Source: UBA5066 sp046331465 (GTDB lineage Bacteria > Acidobacteriota > Thermoanaerobaculia > UBA5066). From it: 64,000 nt of DNA. The notes under the pieces were generated by a model. The model was not told where the DNA came from. It saw only the letters and a program-made list of their open reading frames with translations, and did not search any database. The position numbers and the translations under genes were made by a program. Below are positions 18,001 to 25,827 of the stretch, piece by piece. Position 1 is the stretch's first letter, and the number at the start of each line of letters is the position of its first letter. The stretch lies in NCBI GenBank assembly GCA_046331465.1, contig JAXLQV010000003.1:434001-498000 (forward strand), given 5' to 3'.

Positions 18001-18338
18001 AGGTACTCGAGGACGCGCGACCGGGCCCAGTAGAGGTCGGTCCCGTCCTCGAAGATGACGTAGACGAAGGAGTAGCCGAAGTCGGAGAAGCCTCGGATCG
18101 TCTTCACCTTCGGCGCCCCGAGGAGCGCGCTGACGATCGGGTACGTCACCTGGTCCTCGAGGATGTCCGGGCTCCGGTCCCAGCGCGAGAGGACGATGAC
18201 CTGCGTGTCGGAAAGGTCCGGGATCGCGTCGAGGGGGACCTTCCGGAGCGCGCGGAACGCGAGGAGGACGGCGACGGCCCAGAGGGCGAGGACGAGGAAC
18301 CTGTTCTCCGCCGAGAAGCGGATGATCCGCCTGATCAC
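15006..18338 (-). CDS. Heavy-metal efflux RND transporter, CusA/CzcA family
   Basis: This is the inner-membrane proton-driven pump of a tripartite heavy-metal exporter. The 1110-residue protein has the RND layout of two halves, each a helix followed by a large periplasmic loop and five or six more helices. The N-terminal segment KVPLDAIPDLSDTQVIVLSR is typical of the CusA/CzcA heavy-metal branch, as is the helix-4 segment ISIGVLVDGAIVEVENAY with its buried acidic residues, and MALMGLDAETGIFMLLFL-like sequence near the end. The stop of the upstream adaptor gene lies 10 bases before its start. The metal could be copper/silver or zinc/cobalt; the family assignment is firmer than the substrate. 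Confidence 0.92.
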   Translation of the reverse strand: MIRRIIRFSAENRFLVLALWAVAVLLAFRALRKVPLDAIPDLSDTQVIVLSRWDRSPDILEDQVTYPIVSALLGAPKVKTIRGFSDFGYSFVYVIFEDGTDLYWARSRVLEYLSKIGGSLPEGVRTEIGPDATGVGWVYQYALVDEGGKTSLDELRSYQDWFLRYQLQSVPGVAEVASVGGVARQYQVTVDPNRLAAYGIPLEAVSNALRRSNDEVGGRLIEISGREYMVRGRGYLRGVADIEKVVVKTDERGTPVTIRELGSVALGPDLRRGIAELDGKGETVGGIVVMRSGENALHVIERVKARIEELRPSLPPGVSIVPTYDRSALIESAIENLKGKLVEEIVIVSLVILIFLWHVPSALVPILTIPVSVLLAFIPLHLMGITVNIMSLGGIAISIGVLVDGAIVEVENAYKKLQLWNDAGRPGDFHAVRLEALTEVGPSVFFSLLVIAVSFLPIFTLVDQEGRLFSPLAWSKNLAMALAAILAITLDPAMRMLFARMDPFRFGLAHREGGSLVRLVRLPARLAEKAVNAVAVGTYHAEEKHPVSRVLFRLYEPVCRAVLRHPKTVIAASLLLLASTVPVFLSLGSEFMPPLHEGTILYMPTTLPGISVTGAAKLLQAQDRILSGFPEVERVFGKAGRAETSTDPAPLSMMETTVVLKPESAWRPKERWYSSWAPGWLASVLRHAWRDRIGYEELVAEMDRALRIPGSTNAWTMPIKGRIDMLSTGIRTPIGVKVFGSDLAGIERIGAEVEAAVRTLPATRSAFAERVAGGYFVDFELKRDALARYGLTAEDANAVIMTAIGGETVTTTVEGRARYSVNVRYPRELREDLPTLSRVLVPTASGAQVPLGQLADIRLVTGPSMIRNENGLLSGYVYVDFDTSKEDVGRFVAQAKAAVAERVKLPTGTSLVWSGQWENMVRVRERLSVVVPVTLVLIFLLMYANTRSVAKTLLIVLAVPFSAVGAVWFLWLLGYNVSIAVWVGMIALMGLDAETGIFMLLFLDLAHEEARAKGLLRDVPDLVEAIVHGAVKRIRPKAMTVLSAFFGLLPIMWSTGAGADMMKRIAAPMVGGLVTSFALELFVYPAIYLLWKKRELPGPGTAGEEALAPA

Positions 18339-18348
18339 GCGCGCCTCC

Positions 18349-19701
18349 TCAGTTCCGGGAAGGTCCGGACGACGGCGTCGGGGCGGAGCCGGCGTGCCCG
18401 TCGTGCCCGGGCGCCGTCGACGGCGGCGAGCCGCCGTCCCGCATCCCCTCGAGCGCGGCGGCGAGGCGCGACTCGGAGTCGACGAGGAAGCTCGCGCCGA
18501 GGGCGACCTCCTCTCCCTCCGCGAGGCCCGAGAGGACCTCCCACGCGCCGCCTCCCTGCTCGCCGAGAGTCACCTCGCGCGGCTCGAGGAGCCCTTCCCC
18601 CTTCGCCACGAAGACGACCTTCCGCGTGCCGCTGTCGAGGACCGCGTCCTCGGGCACCTTCAGGGCGGTCCGGGGCGCGCTCTCGAGGACGACGTCGGCG
18701 AACATCTCCGGCTTCAGCTCCTCGCGCGGGTTCGCGAACTCGAGGCGGACCTTGGCCGTCCGCGTCTTCTCGTCGAGCGACGGGTAGACGTAGGTCACGC
18801 GCCCCGTGAAGGTCTCGCCCGGGCGGTAGGCGAGCGTCATCCTCCCCGTCTGCCCCACCCTCACGCGCGGCAGCTCCGACTCGTAGATGTCCGCGAGGAC
18901 CCAGACCGACGAGAGGTCGACGATGTCGAAGAGGGTGTCCGCCGGCATCACCTTCATGCCGTGGAAGGCCGTGCGGGCCGTCACGTAGCCCGAGATCGGC
19001 GCGTAGATCGGGAAGCTGCGGAGCGGCTCGCCGCGCGTCTCGAGGGCCGTGATGTCCCCTTCCGCCACGTCCCAGAGCCGCAGGCGCTGCCGGGCCGCGT
19101 CGAGGAGCCGCTGCGCCCCCTCGCGGGCCGACGGGTCGGCGGACGGGCCGAGGGCGCGGACGGCGCGGAGCGCGAGGAGGACCTCCTGCTGCGTGGCGAA
19201 GAGCTCGGGGCTGTAGACGTGCGCGAGGACCTCGCCCCTGCGCACGTGCATCCCGGTGAAGTCCGCCTCGACGTGCTCCACGAAGGCCTCGTAGCGCGTG
19301 TGGACGTGGTGGACGCGCCGCTCGTCGTAGACGACGCGGCCGACGGTGCGGATCCCGGTCCGGATGCTCCCGCGCTCGACCCTCGCCGTCTTCAGCGAGA
19401 GGAGCTGGCGCCGACGGGCGTCGATCGTCACCGGCGCGTGGCCGGGGACCCCGGCGGCGGCGGGGGCCCCGCGCGGAGGGGCCGGCTCCGCCTCCCCCTT
19501 CGGGACGAGAGTCATCCCGCAGATCGGGCAGTCCCCGGGGTGGTCCTTCGCGACCTCCGGGTGCATCGGGCAGACCCAGGTCCTCGCGGCGGCCGCCGCG
19601 GGCGCCTTCGACCCGCCGCAACCCGTCGCCAGGAAGGGCGCCGGGGCGGCGAGGGCGAGAAGGAGCGCGGCGAGCGCGGTGCGGTTCTTCGTGCGGCTCA
19701 T
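18349..19701 (-). CDS. RND efflux periplasmic adaptor, CusB family, with heavy-metal-binding domain
   Basis: This is the membrane-fusion adaptor that links the RND pump to the TolC-like channel. The 450-residue product starts with a lipoprotein-type signal ending in the lipobox LATGC. A small heavy-metal-binding domain follows at about residues 42-70, with CPMHPEV and CPICGM, the cysteine/histidine/methionine pattern that precedes CusB adaptors. The rest is the alpha-hairpin, barrel-sandwich and beta-barrel core, with the segment GYVTARTAFHGMKVMPADTL near the lipoyl half-motif. The ATG at 19701 has AGGAGG just upstream; the much longer open frame behind it is the shadow of the tolC-like gene. 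Confidence 0.92.
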   Translation of the reverse strand: MSRTKNRTALAALLLALAAPAPFLATGCGGSKAPAAAAARTWVCPMHPEVAKDHPGDCPICGMTLVPKGEAEPAPPRGAPAAAGVPGHAPVTIDARRRQLLSLKTARVERGSIRTGIRTVGRVVYDERRVHHVHTRYEAFVEHVEADFTGMHVRRGEVLAHVYSPELFATQQEVLLALRAVRALGPSADPSAREGAQRLLDAARQRLRLWDVAEGDITALETRGEPLRSFPIYAPISGYVTARTAFHGMKVMPADTLFDIVDLSSVWVLADIYESELPRVRVGQTGRMTLAYRPGETFTGRVTYVYPSLDEKTRTAKVRLEFANPREELKPEMFADVVLESAPRTALKVPEDAVLDSGTRKVVFVAKGEGLLEPREVTLGEQGGGAWEVLSGLAEGEEVALGASFLVDSESRLAAALEGMRDGGSPPSTAPGHDGHAGSAPTPSSGPSRN

Positions 19702-19712
19702 CGAGGTCCTCC

Positions 19713-21053
19713 TCACATCCCGCCGGCGGCGGTGGCGGCGGCCGGCGAGGCCGAGGCGGCGGACGCGGTCGGCATCGGCGCGCGGTCGAGCGGGCGCTCG
19801 CGGAGGTCGGCCTCGGCGACCCGGAAGGCGGCGAGTCGCGCGAGGGCCGCGCGCCGGTCGGCGAACTCGGTCGAGATCGCCTCGAGGACGGTGACGAAGG
19901 GAACGCCGCCGGTCGTGTAGCTCGCGAGGGCCGCCTCGACGGAGAGCCGGTCCTGGACGAGGAGCGCCTCGCGGTCGAGGCGCGCTTCTTCGGCGAGCTG
20001 GCAAAGGAGCGCGAGCTGCTCCTCGGTCCGCGCGCGGAGACGGAGGCGGACGTCCCCCTCGGCCGCCTTCACCGCGGCGAGACGCGCCTCGGCCTCGCGC
20101 ACGCGCGGCGCCTGCTTCCTCCCGGAGAAGACCGGCACGGTCACGCCGAGGCCGACCGTCCACATCATCGGGAGGGAGCCGCGGTTCATGTAGCCCGCGG
20201 AGGCGACCAGGTCGGGCCTGAAGTCGCGGCGGGCGAGGTCGATCGCGAGCGTCTCGCGCTCGGCCTCCTTCCGCGCGACCTCGAGCTCGGGGCTCTCCGC
20301 CTCGGCCCGCGCGACCTCGGCGGCCTCCCCGGGCGCGGCGGGTCTCGCGTCGCGGAGGCGTCCCTCGACGGCGACGCGCGTGCCCGGCTCGCGGAGGAGG
20401 AGCCGCCGGAGCTCGGCCTCGGCGCCCCGCGCCGCCCCCTCGTCGCGCCGGGCCTGCTGGAGGAGACGCGTCCGCTCGGCCTGCGCGCGCAGGACGTCCT
20501 GCTGCGTCCCCATCCCGGCCGCGTAGCGGCTCCGCGCGACCGACTCGATCCGCTCCCAGGTCTCTTCCTGCTCGCGGGAGAGCTCGCGTGCCTCTCGCGC
20601 CTCGAGGAGGCGCGCGACGGCACGTCGCACGTCCGCCTCGATGCGGAGGCGGAGCCGGGCCGTCGCCGCCTCGGCGACCGCCGCGTCGGCTCCCGCGACC
20701 TTCGCGGCGAGGTCGAGCTTGCCCGGCCAGGGGATCGGCTGCTCGGCCAGGAGCGCGAGGCGCGTCATCGGCTCCTCGCCGAGCGAGAAGGAGGCCCCGT
20801 CGTTCTCGTACGAGACGCGGAGCATCGGGTCGGGAAGCGTCCCGGCGGGCGGGACGCGCTCGCGCGCCGCGGCGACGGAGGCGCGGGCCGCCGCCAGGGC
20901 GGGGCTCTTCTCGAGCGCCTCGGCGACGAGCGCGTCGACGGTCGGCGCGGGAGCGGGCGGACCGTCCCCCCGGGCCGGGAGCGCGGTCAGGAGCGCGGCG
21001 GAGAGCGCGCGGAGAGCCCACGAGAGGGACGGGCGGCACGAGAGCATGGTCAC
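19713..21053 (-). CDS. TolC/CusC-family outer-membrane efflux protein
   Basis: This is the outer-membrane channel component of the metal-efflux system. The 446-residue product has an N-terminal signal ending near ALPARGD and two long alpha-helical regions typical of TolC-like proteins, rich in alanine, arginine and glutamate, with the duplicated pattern of SPALAAARASVAAARERV in the first half and related helices in the second. The central TVDALVAEALEKSP start of the mature protein is the usual OEP motif. It lies 12 bases upstream of the adaptor gene. The start could also be the ATG two codons further in. Confidence 0.88.
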   Translation of the reverse strand: MTMLSCRPSLSWALRALSAALLTALPARGDGPPAPAPTVDALVAEALEKSPALAAARASVAAARERVPPAGTLPDPMLRVSYENDGASFSLGEEPMTRLALLAEQPIPWPGKLDLAAKVAGADAAVAEAATARLRLRIEADVRRAVARLLEAREARELSREQEETWERIESVARSRYAAGMGTQQDVLRAQAERTRLLQQARRDEGAARGAEAELRRLLLREPGTRVAVEGRLRDARPAAPGEAAEVARAEAESPELEVARKEAERETLAIDLARRDFRPDLVASAGYMNRGSLPMMWTVGLGVTVPVFSGRKQAPRVREAEARLAAVKAAEGDVRLRLRARTEEQLALLCQLAEEARLDREALLVQDRLSVEAALASYTTGGVPFVTVLEAISTEFADRRAALARLAAFRVAEADLRERPLDRAPMPTASAASASPAAATAAGGM

Positions 21054-21116
21054 CTCGGGAAGACGGTCGTCGGGCCGTCCCTCGCGGGACGGACGAGAGC
21101 GCGCTCTCCCCGGGTC

Positions 21117-21479
21117 TCAGTTCCGGAACGTCTCGAGAAGCGCCTGGGTCGGCGCGGAGCGCGCCCTCGGCGGCGTCGGCGTCCGGGCCACCGTCGCCAC
21201 GCCGGCCTCGACGACGACGCTCCCGGTCTGCTCGGCGGCGAGCGCCGGGGAGCCGAGCGTGTCGACCGAGGCGAGGACCGCGGCCGGGACGGGGACGGCC
21301 GGCGAGACGGAGCAGCCGCAGGGGGCGGCCGGAGCCTCCGGGTGGTCGGCGCCGCAGCAGCACGCGGAACGGCACGCCGGCGCCGAGACCGGGAGGAAGA
21401 GCCGCAGCCCGAGGGACGACACCGCCGCCGCCAGGAGGACGGCGACGACGGCCGGGGCCGGGGTGCGGCTCGCGCTCAC
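21117..21479 (-). CDS. Small exported cysteine-rich protein at the head of the metal-efflux operon
   Basis: This is an unrecognised 120-residue protein. It has one N-terminal hydrophobic segment (residues 8-30) that can act as a signal or anchor. A compact cysteine cluster follows, CRSACCCGADHPEAPAAPCGC at about residues 36-56, with six cysteines and one histidine, which looks metal-binding. The remaining C-terminal part is alanine/valine/proline-rich without motifs. It is the first gene of the run leading into the tolC, cusB and cusA-like genes, 63 bases ahead of the channel gene. A metal chaperone or sensor role for the pump is an inference from context. Homology is not recognised. Confidence 0.6.
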   Translation of the reverse strand: MSASRTPAPAVVAVLLAAAVSSLGLRLFLPVSAPACRSACCCGADHPEAPAAPCGCSVSPAVPVPAAVLASVDTLGSPALAAEQTGSVVVEAGVATVARTPTPPRARSAPTQALLETFRN

Positions 21480-21492
21480 GCGGCGTAAGTTA

Positions 21493-21506
21493 GGCCGATA
21501 TCGGCC
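21493..21506. promoter_or_regulatory. Perfect 14-base palindrome upstream of the metal-efflux operon
   Basis: GGCCGATATCGGCC is a perfect palindrome located 13 bases upstream of the start of the cysteine-rich gene. Its centre is AT-rich in an otherwise GC-rich setting. The position suits an operator for a dimeric repressor, but no regulator gene adjoins it. Confidence 0.4.
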
Positions 21507-21529
21507 CCTGTCAAGTCCGGATTCCCGGC

Positions 21530-22060
21530 TCAGAAGTGGTACTTGATCCCGAACGTCAGGGTCGCGAAGCTCGAGGTCCGCCCGCCGGCGCTCCCGATGA
21601 ACCGTCCCGCGAGCTCCCCCGTCAGCGACGTCCGGCGGTCGAGGAAGTACTCCGTTCCCGCGCCGAAATGGGCGCCGAGGCGCTGGGAAGGGCCCTCGCC
21701 CGGGGGGTCGACCGAGTGGATCCCGATCCCGCCGAGGACGAACGGGGCCCAGCTGCCGCGGCGCGCCGTGTAGACGGCCGAGGCCTCGAGACCGCCGATC
21801 GTCACGTCCGAGCCGCCCGGGGCCGAGCTCCCCGACCGGGCATAGGCGGCGGTCGCCCGGAGCGCGAAGTTCGGCGAGAAGTAGTACTCGCCCCCCGCCT
21901 CGAAGTGGAACCCGATGTCGTATTCCCCCTCGAAGGGAAAGGTGGGACCCACCGCCGCGAAGACCGCGACGGACCCCTTCTCGGGGATGACGGCGGCCGC
22001 GTCGCGGGCGGCGAGGAGCGAGGTCGCGGCGAGGAAGGCTGCTGGAACCAGCCGCTTCAT
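21530..22060 (-). CDS. Outer-membrane beta-barrel protein (OmpA/OmpW-like)
   Basis: The 176-residue product has a cleavable signal over residues 1-22 and then alternating amphipathic strands typical of an 8-stranded outer-membrane barrel. Aromatic and glycine residues recur, as in GGEYYFSPNFALRATAAYA and WAPFVLGGIGIHSV. It ends in the aromatic residues TFGIKYHF, which fits the C-terminal signal for barrel insertion. No enzymatic or ligand motif is visible. It lies upstream of the efflux operon on the same strand but is separated from it by a palindrome, so it may be a separate unit. Confidence 0.75.
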   Translation of the reverse strand: MKRLVPAAFLAATSLLAARDAAAVIPEKGSVAVFAAVGPTFPFEGEYDIGFHFEAGGEYYFSPNFALRATAAYARSGSSAPGGSDVTIGGLEASAVYTARRGSWAPFVLGGIGIHSVDPPGEGPSQRLGAHFGAGTEYFLDRRTSLTGELAGRFIGSAGGRTSSFATLTFGIKYHF

Positions 22061-22138
22061 GTATCCCTCCGGAGTCGAAAGTCGCGGGACGGAGGCGACG
22101 CCCCGGGCCGTCCCCGGCGGCAGGGTACCAAAGGGAAC

Positions 22139-22160
22139 GGCCCCCGCCGGAGCGGGGGCC
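22139..22160. terminator. Hairpin downstream of the DUF4097 gene
   Basis: GGCCCCCGC and GCGGGGGCC form a perfect 9-base stem with a 4-base loop. It lies about 50 bases beyond the stop of the DUF4097 gene on the minus strand. Only a short weak T-rich tract follows in the transcription direction. Confidence 0.5.
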
Positions 22161-22211
22161 GCGGAGCTCCCGGTCGGGCCCGGGAGGCAGGGTCCGGGCG
22201 GAGGCCCGCGG

Positions 22212-24176
22212 TCAGGCGGGCGGCCCCTTCCGGAGGTAGATGGTCCCCGACGAGGCGCTGATCGTCACCTTCGCGCCGCCGCCGTTCAGCTTTCCCTCCG
22301 CCCGGACCGTCCCGTGCCGGGGGCTGCCGGTCCTCACGACCGAGATCTCCGGGAATTCCGAGACGACGTAGTCGCCGTCGGAGTCGACGGCCCGCACGGT
22401 CACCTCCACGTTCCCCCGGAAGTTCGCGGGAAGGACGAGCGTCACGTCGCCTCCCCCGGTGGAGAGCTCGACCGGCCCGGCGTCCTTCGACACCATCTCG
22501 CAGTAGACCTCGCCTCCCGCGGTCTCGGCCCGGACCTGCCCGCCGACGCGCAGGAGCCGGACGTCGCCCCCGGCGGTCTTCGCCGTGACGGGGCCCTTCG
22601 CGGAGCGAAGGCGCACGTCGCCCCCCATCGTCCGGAGCCTGGTCTCGCCCGAGGCGTCCCCGACGACGATGTCGCCGCCGGCCGTCGACGCGGTGAGCCC
22701 TCCCTCGACCCGGTCGATCCTCACGTCGCCGCCGGAGCTCGAGAGGTCCGCTCCCTTCCCCGCCGACGCGACGCGGACGTCTCCGGAGCTCGTCCGGACC
22801 GTCACCCGGCCGGAAACGTTGCCGAGCTTCACGTCGCCCGTCGGGAGGGCGGCGCTGAAGTCGCCGGTCACGTCCCCCTTCACGATCGAGCCCTCGTCGC
22901 CTCCCCAGCCATGGACCCGCACGGGCGGAACGGCCGGCACCGGGGGAACGGGGGGGACCGGCGGGACGGGAGGAACGCCGGCCACCGACACGCCCGCGGA
23001 CCGCTTCGGCACGAGCGACTTCGCGTCGCCCTCCGAACTCCCCGCGGACAGGACGACGATCCCGCCGTTCACCGTCGAGCACTTCACCGAGGCCCCGCCC
23101 CCCTTCAGCGTCCCCTCGTAGGAGCGGTTCAGGCTGCCGTTGACGGAGCGCGAGATCTCTCGGCTGTAGCGGGCCATCTCGCGGCCGAAGCTCGCCATCT
23201 CGCGGCCGAACTCCTCCCACGACCGGTCCCACTCCTCGTCCTGCTCCTTCCCCTTCTCGTGGCTCTTCTCGGCCCTCGCGCGCGCCTTCTCGGCCTCGGC
23301 CCGCGCGCGGTCCGCCTGGTTCCTCGCGGCCTCCTCGGCCGCGCGGGCGTCGTCCACGCCGGAGTCCGAGACGCTCGGCGGGAGAGGGAAGGTCGACCGG
23401 ATGCCGCCGTTGATCGCCGAGGCCTTCAGGTCGAACGCCGCGTCGGCCGGCAGGACGAGGCGGACGCCGCCGTTCACCGTCTCGGCGACGACCTTCGCCC
23501 CGCGCGGCAGCGCCGCGAGCGTCCCCTCGACGGCCCCGTTGACCGTCTTCAGCTCGACGTCCCGGCGCGCGTCGAAGGCGGCGACCTTCCCGTTCACGGT
23601 CGACAGCTCCTGGACGCCGTCGAGGCCCGTCGTCACGACCCCGCCGTTGACGACGGCGACGACGAGCCCGGCCCCGGGCGGCAGCGTCACGCGGTAGCGG
23701 GCCTCGACCCTCCACCTCCGCCCGCCGTCGCCGGAGACCCGCAGGCGCGACCGCCCCCCCTCGCGCGAGTAGCGCGCGCCGGGCTCGAGGGTCGCGAGGG
23801 AGAGCTCCCCGGCGCGGTTCTCGAAGGCGATCTTCGTCTGGCCGAGGACCTCCTTCGCCTTCGCGTCGCTCTCCGCCTTCACCGTGACCTCGACGGAGGC
23901 GGAGAAGGACGGCCCGGCCGTCACCTCCACGTCCCCGCTGACGCCGTCGACGGCGAGCGACTTCACCGTCGCGACGCCGCCGAACGTGTCGGTCCGGCTC
24001 GCGGACGCCGCGAAGCGGTCGGCCCGTGCCGGCCACGCGAGCGAGACGACGAGGAAGGTCCCGATGAGGAGGATCCAGAGGAGGGTCCAGCCACGGGAGA
24101 CGGGGCGGGGCGGGGCGGTCGGCATCGTGGTCTCCGTGTTCATGCCCGTCTGACGGTCGATCGGGGAGAAGGTCAC
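22212..24176 (-). CDS. DUF4097-family membrane-anchored beta-repeat protein
   Basis: This large protein (up to 654 residues) has one N-terminal membrane segment at about residues 30-50. Two regions of short beta-strand repeats of the DUF4097 type follow, with recurrent VNGGV and GGDV motifs. Between them lie a charged alanine/glutamate/arginine-rich helix of about 80 residues, likely coiled coil, and a VPP repeat linker. The beta-solenoid-like repeats resemble bactofilin or adhesin-type scaffolds. It sits directly downstream of the anti-sigma factor gene, so it is likely an effector or target of that locus. Its exact function is unknown. The GTG at 24176 or the ATG at 24143 could be the start; neither has a strong ribosome site. 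Confidence 0.75.
   Translation of the reverse strand: MTFSPIDRQTGMNTETTMPTAPPRPVSRGWTLLWILLIGTFLVVSLAWPARADRFAASASRTDTFGGVATVKSLAVDGVSGDVEVTAGPSFSASVEVTVKAESDAKAKEVLGQTKIAFENRAGELSLATLEPGARYSREGGRSRLRVSGDGGRRWRVEARYRVTLPPGAGLVVAVVNGGVVTTGLDGVQELSTVNGKVAAFDARRDVELKTVNGAVEGTLAALPRGAKVVAETVNGGVRLVLPADAAFDLKASAINGGIRSTFPLPPSVSDSGVDDARAAEEAARNQADRARAEAEKARARAEKSHEKGKEQDEEWDRSWEEFGREMASFGREMARYSREISRSVNGSLNRSYEGTLKGGGASVKCSTVNGGIVVLSAGSSEGDAKSLVPKRSAGVSVAGVPPVPPVPPVPPVPAVPPVRVHGWGGDEGSIVKGDVTGDFSAALPTGDVKLGNVSGRVTVRTSSGDVRVASAGKGADLSSSGGDVRIDRVEGGLTASTAGGDIVVGDASGETRLRTMGGDVRLRSAKGPVTAKTAGGDVRLLRVGGQVRAETAGGEVYCEMVSKDAGPVELSTGGGDVTLVLPANFRGNVEVTVRAVDSDGDYVVSEFPEISVVRTGSPRHGTVRAEGKLNGGGAKVTISASSGTIYLRKGPPA
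22922..22978 (-). repeat. Tandem VPP-coding 9-base repeat
   Basis: The stretch encodes consecutive Val-Pro-Pro units with one Val-Pro-Ala in the DUF4097 protein. At DNA level it is a degenerate 9-base tandem repeat. It most likely makes a stiff linker between the coiled-coil part and the C-terminal beta repeats. Confidence 0.7.
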
Positions 24177-24186
24177 GCGGCCCGCG

Positions 24187-25158
24187 TCACAGCGGGATCT
24201 CGCGGAGCGCGGTGGCGGCCTTCACGCGGACGAAGCCGGGCTCGGTCTCGTCCGCGGCCTTCCGCCGGAGGGTCTCGATGCTGAGCGGGTCGCGCAGCCC
24301 CGTCGCGGCCTTGGCGAGCCCGTCGACCGCGATCATCCGGACGGCCGGGTTCGTGTCCTGCTTCAGCGCGAGCGCGAGCGCGTCGCGGATCGCGGGCGAC
24401 GGGGGGAGCTGGACGAGCGCCTCGGCGGCCTTCTTCCGCACGCCCGGGTTCCGGTCCTCCCGGAGCGTCCGGACGAGGACGTCGACGATCTCGGGAGAGG
24501 AGGCGGCCTTCTCGCCGAGCTCCTTCGCGACGAGGTCGATCGCCCGGCCGCGCGCCCCCTCGGTCGCCGACTGCGCGTTCACGACGTAGGCGAGGAGCGA
24601 CGAGACGGCGCGGTCCTCGGGTCGCCCGGTGACGACGTAGCGCGTCGTCACGTCGAAGGAGATCGAGAGGCGGCCGTCCGCCTCCGCCGGGCGGAAGGCG
24701 ACGTTCAGGAGCCGGGGGTTCCCGGAGAGGTCGAGCCCGACGCGGGAGACGTCGAGCTGCCGCTCGGGGACGACCGCGAAGGAGACCGGGGTCGCCGCCG
24801 CGCCGGGGAACGGCCTCGCCTCGGGCGAGGCGACGCGGGCGAGGAGGAACCCTCCCGCCCCCGCGACGACGAGCGCCGCGGCCTGGAGCGCGGGCCGCCA
24901 GAAGGTGCGCGGGCGGAAGACGACGACGTTGCGGCGGGCGAGCGCCTCCTCCATCCGGCCGATCGTCCTCTCGCGGAAGGCGGGCGGGACCTCCGGGTCG
25001 GGGAGGGCGATCCGCTCCCAGGTCTCGTCGAGCGCCGCCGCCTCGCGGCGGCAGCTCTCGCAGCCCTCCACGTGGGCGTCGAATTCCGCCGACCTCGCGT
25101 CGGCGGCCTCACCCGCGGCGCGGGCCACGACGATCTCTAGGGCCTCGCGGCAGTCCAT
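24187..25158 (-). CDS. Anti-sigma factor (zinc-finger type) with C-terminal HEAT repeats
   Basis: The 323-residue product has an N-terminal ZAS-type anti-sigma domain with the H29-x3-C33-x2-C36 motif and an early C3, followed by a single membrane segment at about residues 90-107. The exported part has a beta-rich stretch, and the last 100-110 residues consist of about three HEAT-like helical repeats, such as RNPGVRKKAAEALVQLPPSP and TNPAVRMIAVDGLAKA. It overlaps the sigma factor gene by 22 bases, the usual arrangement for a cognate pair. The HEAT fusion on the far side of the membrane is uncommon and may be the sensing part. Confidence 0.88.
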   Translation of the reverse strand: MDCREALEIVVARAAGEAADARSAEFDAHVEGCESCRREAAALDETWERIALPDPEVPPAFRERTIGRMEEALARRNVVVFRPRTFWRPALQAAALVVAGAGGFLLARVASPEARPFPGAAATPVSFAVVPERQLDVSRVGLDLSGNPRLLNVAFRPAEADGRLSISFDVTTRYVVTGRPEDRAVSSLLAYVVNAQSATEGARGRAIDLVAKELGEKAASSPEIVDVLVRTLREDRNPGVRKKAAEALVQLPPSPAIRDALALALKQDTNPAVRMIAVDGLAKAATGLRDPLSIETLRRKAADETEPGFVRVKAATALREIPL

Positions 25159-25730
25159 GACGATCCTCCTTCCTCGGCGAAGAGGGTGCGCAGCGTCTCC
25201 ACGGCACGGAAGACGCGCGTCTTGACCGCCCCCTCGCTGATGCCGAGCGTCCGGGCAACCTCGGCGTACGGCATCCCGCGGTAACGGGCCAGGAGCAGCG
25301 CCTCGCGCTGCTCGCGGGTCAGCCTGTCGAGGGCCGCCCGGACGACCCTCCGCTTCTCTTTCTCGAGGAGCCCTCCCTCGATCGAGCTCTCGCCCTTCGG
25401 CTCCGGCACCGCCTCGAGCGGGACGGAGGTCGTCCGCCAGGCGCTCCGGAGACGGTCGCGGCAGGCGTTCGCGGCGATCGCGAAGAGCCAGGTCGAGACG
25501 GACGCCCTCCCGTCGTACTGCTCGCAGCGGGAGATCATCTTCAGGAAGACGTCCTGCGTGACCTCCTCGGCCTCCGCCCGGTTCCCGAGCATCCGCTCGG
25601 TGAAGCCGAGGATCGGCCCCGCGTAGCGGGAGAAGAGGGCCTCGGCCCCGGACGGGTCTCCCGCCTTGACCCGGCCCATCAGCCCGGCGTCGTCTTCGGG
25701 AACGGTGGTCACCGCCCGCAAGGGTCTCAC
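25137..25730 (-). CDS. ECF-type RNA polymerase sigma factor
   Basis: This is a 197-residue extracytoplasmic-function sigma factor. Region 2 spans about residues 25-95 and holds AEEVTQDVFLKMISR, the core-binding and -10 recognition part. Region 4 is the C-terminal helix-turn-helix, PYAEVARTLGISEGAVKTRV. Regions 1.1 and 3 are absent, as usual for ECF factors. It directs the locus together with the overlapping anti-sigma gene. The GTG at 25730 has a candidate ECF promoter directly upstream, so autoregulation is likely. Confidence 0.92.
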   Translation of the reverse strand: MRPLRAVTTVPEDDAGLMGRVKAGDPSGAEALFSRYAGPILGFTERMLGNRAEAEEVTQDVFLKMISRCEQYDGRASVSTWLFAIAANACRDRLRSAWRTTSVPLEAVPEPKGESSIEGGLLEKEKRRVVRAALDRLTREQREALLLARYRGMPYAEVARTLGISEGAVKTRVFRAVETLRTLFAEEGGSSWTAARP

Positions 25731-25738
25731 GTCGGGTG

Positions 25739-25764
25739 AGACGGACGGGAGGGCCGGAAGTTTC
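25739..25764 (-). promoter_or_regulatory. Candidate ECF-type promoter of the sigma factor gene
   Basis: On the minus strand GAAACTT (with the AAC core at 25762-25760) and CGTCT are separated by 16 bases from AAC to CGTC, as in many ECF autoregulated promoters. It lies 8 bases before the GTG at 25730, which would leave a very short leader. Confidence 0.4.
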
Positions 25765-25827
25765 GCGGCCCGGTTCAGAGCGCCGCGATCCGGGCCCTGA
25801 GGCGGTCGGCGACCCGACCCCCTTCCG

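Noticed and set aside
14985..18809. A 1274-residue open frame on the plus strand
   Set aside because: It lies opposite the RND pump gene, and its composition is dominated by Arg, Asp, Glu and Val with no recognisable domain.
22922..22978. Short tandem repeat resembling a CRISPR or minisatellite
   Set aside because: The 9-base period is in frame and encodes Val-Pro-Pro units within a coding region, so it is a protein linker.
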